Origin: Thiothrix sp. UBA5583
Lineage (GTDB): Bacteria > Pseudomonadota > Gammaproteobacteria > Thiotrichales > Thiotrichaceae
Reading direction: 5' to 3'
DNA: 64,000 bases
Assembly (NCBI GenBank): GCA_002425225.1
Contig: DILV01000026.1
Coordinates: forward strand, 110,131-174,130
In this document: positions 60,068-64,000 of the stretch, piece by piece
Numbering within the stretch: position 1 is the stretch's first letter
Layout: each line of letters opens with the position of its first letter
Notes under the pieces: model-generated
Told to the model about the DNA's origin: nothing
Databases searched by the model: none
What the model saw: the letters and a program-made list of their open reading frames with translations, nothing else
Position numbers and translations under genes: made by a program

Positions 60068-60586
60068 TCAGTGAATGGTTGCGGTAGGGTCAGGCCCCGG
60101 AACACCAGAAGCGATACCGTAGCGCATTTCTTCCATGCTTGCATCACGGATGCTCAAAACCTTGACATGGAAAGTCATGGTCTGGCCTGCAAACGGGTGG
60201 TTGCCATCCAAGGTCACGATTTCAGGGGTGACACTGGTAATGCGGAATGTCTTGGTATCGCCGCTGTCATTCTGGAATTGCACTTCTTGCCCCACTCGGC
60301 GATACGGTGGTGGCACATTTTCGGTAGCTTCGGTAAAAATCAGGCTGGGATCAGATTCACCCCACGCACCCACACTGGGTAGTACTTCGGCAGAAACCTG
60401 TTCACCTTCGCCGCAGCCAACCAGTGCCTGTTCCACACTGTCGTACAGGCGATTATGCATCATGAACACCATGTTGACGGGTAAATCCACCTGTTCGACC
60501 ACATCACCATTTTCGTTGGTAATGAAATAGCTGAACTGGACAACCTTGCCTGCACTGACTTTTTTGGGGGAATTGCTCATTATCAT
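60068..60586 (-). CDS. SlyD-like FKBP-type peptidyl-prolyl isomerase
   Basis: A 172-residue cytosolic isomerase/chaperone. The FKBP half has VVQFSYFITNENGDVVEQ and GCGEGEQVSAEVLP; the inserted flap carries IFTEATENVPPPYRRVGQEVQFQ and the SlyD signature VTLDGNHPFAGQTMTFHVKVLSIRDAS. The His/Cys-rich metal tail of E. coli SlyD is absent. Three in-frame ATGs (60592, 60586, 60580) are close. ATG 60586 has the best spacing (9 bases) to GAGGGG, which belongs to the adjacent palindromic repeat. Confidence 0.88.
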   Translation of the reverse strand: MIMSNSPKKVSAGKVVQFSYFITNENGDVVEQVDLPVNMVFMMHNRLYDSVEQALVGCGEGEQVSAEVLPSVGAWGESDPSLIFTEATENVPPPYRRVGQEVQFQNDSGDTKTFRITSVTPEIVTLDGNHPFAGQTMTFHVKVLSIRDASMEEMRYGIASGVPGPDPTATIH

Positions 60587-60593
60587 GTCCATC

Positions 60594-60695
60594 TACCCCT
60601 CACCCCAACCCCTCTCCCTCAAGGGGAGAGGGGCTAAGAGAAGTATCGTTGCTTCTTATCTCCCCTCTCCCCTTGAGGGAGAGGGGGCTAGGGGT
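60594..60695. repeat. GC-rich palindromic intergenic repeat, locus 4
   Basis: Two hairpins (CCCTCTCCCTCAAGGGGAGA, and TCCCCTCTCCCCTTGAGGGA continuing to GAGGGGG) separated by about 25 AT-richer bases (AGAAGTATCGTTGCTTCTT, itself an inverted repeat). The outer arms are ACCCCTCACCCC and GGGGGCTAGGGGT. It fills the space between adk and the SlyD-like gene and closely matches locus 1 at 10960. Confidence 0.75.
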
Positions 60696-60696
60696 A

Positions 60697-61461
<765 letters not shown>

Positions 61462-63492
61462 TTAGTGGGCAGCAGGTTTGAACAGCTTGGATTTATCAAC
61501 CAGATCCTTGTGAGCACGCTTGAATACGGTCCAGGTCTTGGTATTTTTGTCGTAGATGGAGTTGACGAAGCATTTCCAGTTCTGCTCATCGACAAAGTTG
61601 TAGTCTGTACGATAGTAGAAACCAGGGTAACGGGACTCTTCACGGAACTGGATGTGCTTCATGTGAGCTTCCGCCGTCAGAATACGGTGGTAGTTTTCCC
61701 AGGCACGCAGCAGTTCGTGCAGGTCTTTCGCACGCATCTTCATCGCGTCTTCTTTCAGCATACCCAGCTTTTCTTCAGCAACTGCCAGCATGTGACCGTT
61801 GGTGTTGTAGTAGGTAGCAACGCCCGCAACGTATTCGTCCATGATTTTTTGCAGACGGAACTGCAACATGCGAGGGGTGATGTAGTGTGGGTTTACATCA
61901 ATCGCAGTGGTGTAGTCCTTGTGCTCCAGATAGGTACGGACTGGCTGATAGATTTCAGCAACCAGTTCATCCACGGAAGTGTCCAGGGTAGGAGTCCAGT
62001 CCTTGTTGTCGATGACAAACTTGACCATGGACTGCGCAGCCATACGGCCTTCAGTGTGGGAACCGGAAGAGAACTTGTGGCCAGATGCGCCAACACCGTC
62101 ACCGGCAGTGAACAGGCCGCGTACTGTGGTCATACCACGGTAGCCCCAGTTCCAGCCTTGTGGCAGGTGAGCAGGGATCTTGTCCTTGTCTGCGTGTTCT
62201 TCAGTGGTTGGAGCACCAACGTCTTCAGGACCGGAAGCCCAGATACCGCAGCAGCCTGAGTGTGAACCCAGCAGGTACGGTTCGGTAGGCATCAACTCAG
62301 AGTTTTTCTTCTCTGGTTCAACGTTTTCACCAACCCAGATACCGCACTGACCGACGCACATGTCCAGGAAGTCTTCCCACGCTTCTGCTTCCAGGTGCTT
62401 TACTTCACGAGGAGACAGCGTTTCGCGCAGTTTGGCAAGGGCAGTTACGGTATCCATGTAGATTGGGCCGCGACCTTCCTTCATTTCCTTCAGCATCAGG
62501 TGGTTACGCAAGCAGGAAGCAGGAACCGCAGCCTGACCATACGGAGGATAGTCATTCAGCATTTCCTTGTTTTTCTGCATGTAAACTTCGCCGTAAGCGT
62601 TGGTTGCCTGGGCTTTGAACAGCAGGAACCATGCACCAACCGGGCCGTAACCGTCTTTGAAACGGGCTGGAACGAAACGGTTTTCCATCATGGTCAGTTC
62701 CGCACCGGCTTCAGCAGCCATGGTGTAGGTGGAGCCAGCGTTCCATACCGGATACCATGCACGACCTTGGCCTTCACCCACAGAACGTGGACGGAAGATG
62801 TTTACGCAACCACCGGCAGCCAGCAGGCAAGCCTTGAATTTGTAAACGTATACTTTGTCTTCACGAGTGGAGAAGCCAACAGCACCGGCAACGCGGTTTT
62901 TATCGTTAGCATCATTTACCAGTTTAACGATGAACACACGTTCCTGAATGTTGTCGGAACCCAGTGCTTTCTTGGCAGCTTCAGCAACAATCCACTTGTA
63001 GGATTCGCCGTTGATCATGATCTGCCATTTACCGGAACGAACTGGGTCGCCGCCGTCTTTCAGCAGCTTGCCGCCTTCTTTCGGCCAGGTAGCACCGTCA
63101 AAACGTTCGCCGTTAACGGTTTTCCAGATGGGCAGACCCCACTCTTCAAACAGGTGAACGGAATCGTCAACGTTACGACCCAAGTCATAGGCCAAGTCGT
63201 CACGGGTGATGCCCATCAGGTCGTTGGAGACCATGCGGGCATAGTCAGCCGGATCCTGGTGTGGGCCGATGTAAGTGTTGATTGCAGACAGACCCTGTGC
63301 AACCGCACCGGAACGATCCATTGCCGCTTTGTCAACCAGCTTGACAGTGATGTCGATGCCAGTTTCTTCTTTCGCAGCCTGAATCCAAGGCATGATTTCG
63401 TATGCAGCACCGCAAGCCGCCATACCACCACCGATCAGGAGGATGTCGACTTCTTCCTGGACAACCTCTGGATTACCAAATGTACCTGCCAT
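61462..63492 (-). CDS. aprA: Adenylylsulfate (APS) reductase alpha subunit
   Basis: A 676-residue FAD protein which, with AprB, interconverts APS and sulfite plus AMP. In a sulfur oxidiser it runs toward APS in the cytoplasm. Seen: the FAD-binding VDILLIGGGMAACGAAYEI (residues 15-33), DRSGAVAQGLSAINTYIG, the active-site region around GRAWYPVWNAGSTYTMAAEAGAELTMMENRFVPARFKDGYGPVGAWFLL, and RGLFTAGDGVGASGHKFSSGSHTEGRMAAQS near 450. Length and motifs are canonical. It follows aprB by 57 bases. Whether it belongs to the oxidising lineage cannot be told without a tree, but the caa3 oxidase and absence of dsr genes in view favour oxidation. Confidence 0.97.
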   Translation of the reverse strand: MAGTFGNPEVVQEEVDILLIGGGMAACGAAYEIMPWIQAAKEETGIDITVKLVDKAAMDRSGAVAQGLSAINTYIGPHQDPADYARMVSNDLMGITRDDLAYDLGRNVDDSVHLFEEWGLPIWKTVNGERFDGATWPKEGGKLLKDGGDPVRSGKWQIMINGESYKWIVAEAAKKALGSDNIQERVFIVKLVNDANDKNRVAGAVGFSTREDKVYVYKFKACLLAAGGCVNIFRPRSVGEGQGRAWYPVWNAGSTYTMAAEAGAELTMMENRFVPARFKDGYGPVGAWFLLFKAQATNAYGEVYMQKNKEMLNDYPPYGQAAVPASCLRNHLMLKEMKEGRGPIYMDTVTALAKLRETLSPREVKHLEAEAWEDFLDMCVGQCGIWVGENVEPEKKNSELMPTEPYLLGSHSGCCGIWASGPEDVGAPTTEEHADKDKIPAHLPQGWNWGYRGMTTVRGLFTAGDGVGASGHKFSSGSHTEGRMAAQSMVKFVIDNKDWTPTLDTSVDELVAEIYQPVRTYLEHKDYTTAIDVNPHYITPRMLQFRLQKIMDEYVAGVATYYNTNGHMLAVAEEKLGMLKEDAMKMRAKDLHELLRAWENYHRILTAEAHMKHIQFREESRYPGFYYRTDYNFVDEQNWKCFVNSIYDKNTKTWTVFKRAHKDLVDKSKLFKPAAH

Positions 63493-63549
63493 TTGTATTT
63501 CCTCAATAATCTAATTCGTTAAAAATGAAGCGTTTGTTTGATCAGGCAA

Positions 63550-64000
63550 TTACTTGCAGATCAGTTCGGCTGGGTTGCCAGCGCGGTAGCCGCCCATAAC
63601 ATCGCGGGTCAGCAGCGCTTTACCGATGTTAGCCATAACCGCTTTAGGCTTGCCACCGTAGCAGTCAATGGAACCTTCCGGGGTAGTACGGATCGGGAAT
63701 TTGAAACGCTTCATGGTGCCGTTACGGAACTTGATGGACCACATGATGGAGTCCTGACCGCGCAGAGGCTGTACGGAACCGCCGAGTGGTACAACGTCAG
63801 CGTAGTGACGGGCTTCAATCGCGTTCTGAGGGCAGATCTTGACGCAGGAATAGCATTCCCAGCATTGATCAGGCTCCTGGTTGTAAGCCTTCATGGCGTG
63901 ACCAGTGGCAGAACCGTCAACGTCCAGCTTCATCAGGTCGTGTGGGCAGATGTACATGCAAGCGGTGCGGTCGCCGCCCTTGCAGCCATCACATTTGTCA
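63550..64000 (-). CDS. aprB: Adenylylsulfate reductase beta subunit (5' partial)
   Basis: An iron-sulfur partner of AprA, running off the right edge; at most a handful of N-terminal residues are missing. From the edge the frame reads DKCDGCKGGDRTACMYICPHDLM, then PDQCWECYSCVKICPQNAIEARH, giving the two [4Fe-4S] clusters, and a C-terminal part (DSIMWSIKFRNGTMKRFKFPIRTTPEGSI) that wraps AprA. The first in-frame ATG (63957) falls after the first cluster cysteines, so it is not the start. Electrons from sulfite pass from FAD through these clusters to a membrane acceptor encoded elsewhere. Confidence 0.95.
   Translation of the reverse strand, partial: DKCDGCKGGDRTACMYICPHDLMKLDVDGSATGHAMKAYNQEPDQCWECYSCVKICPQNAIEARHYADVVPLGGSVQPLRGQDSIMWSIKFRNGTMKRFKFPIRTTPEGSIDCYGGKPKAVMANIGKALLTRDVMGGYRAGNPAELICK

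Noticed and set aside
62395..63522. 375-codon plus-strand open frame opposite aprA
   Set aside because: A shadow of aprA, which is canonical over its whole length.

Overview
The window reads as chromosome of a sulfur-oxidising gammaproteobacterium, most like the filamentous Thiothrix/Thiolinea group. This is an inference. It rests on aprA and a partial aprB (adenylylsulfate reductase) at the right edge, a caa3-type cytochrome oxidase operon, ubiquinone genes (ubiD, ubiK), a type II secretion block, a very long SdrD-like IPTL-CTERM surface protein, and a pair of NACHT conflict genes of the kind known from multicellular bacteria.

Positions 1-5.8 kb hold the accessory region that deserves most attention. 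It has two paralogous NACHT NTPases (the first cut by the left edge), each ending in a formylglycine-generating-enzyme/C-type-lectin-like (FGE) domain, with a TIR-domain protein between them. The last ~70 bases before the conserved GFR end of the two FGE domains differ at 16 of 72 positions, although the 30 bases on each side are identical. That is the signature of variable regions written by a diversity-generating retroelement (DGR); no reverse transcriptase or template repeat is in the window. The TIR protein ends, and the intact NACHT protein begins, with the same ~20-residue beta-type motif, suggesting that sensor and effector signal by motif templating (bacterial amyloid-signalling logic). 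An AAA/PD-(D/E)XK protein follows.

Positions 7.6-16 kb (minus strand) carry cytochrome c oxidase and its assembly factors: DUF2244, coxB with a fused cytochrome c, coxA, a 45-residue assembly peptide, cox11, coxC, SURF1, an SCO-like protein, a DUF2189 protein and haem O synthase. Positions 16-26.7 kb are housekeeping: a TlpA-like thioredoxin, argD-argF, exonuclease III, muropeptide recycling (ampG, nagZ) around a secreted EndoU-like protein, and quinone synthesis (ubiD, a UbiA/MenA-like prenyltransferase, ubiK). Positions 26.8-29.5 kb form a nitrogen-uptake unit (TorF-like porin, glnK, amt) behind a sigma-54 -24/-12 promoter and an NtrC-like palindrome.

Positions 29.7-46.1 kb are one 5451-codon gene for a secreted protein of about 35 SdrD B-like domains. 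These are arranged in four ~906-codon super-repeats and end in an IPTL-CTERM anchor. Positions 46-53 kb carry an alpha/beta hydrolase and an slt-gspKLMN operon. Positions 53-61 kb carry malate synthase G, two FKBP isomerases, a phosphoesterase, an RRM protein, a YkgJ-type protein, PPi-phosphofructokinase and adenylate kinase. The window ends in aprBA, which lets the cell oxidise sulfite to sulfate via APS. A GC-rich palindromic repeat recurs between genes and appears to supply the ribosome-binding site of at least two of them.
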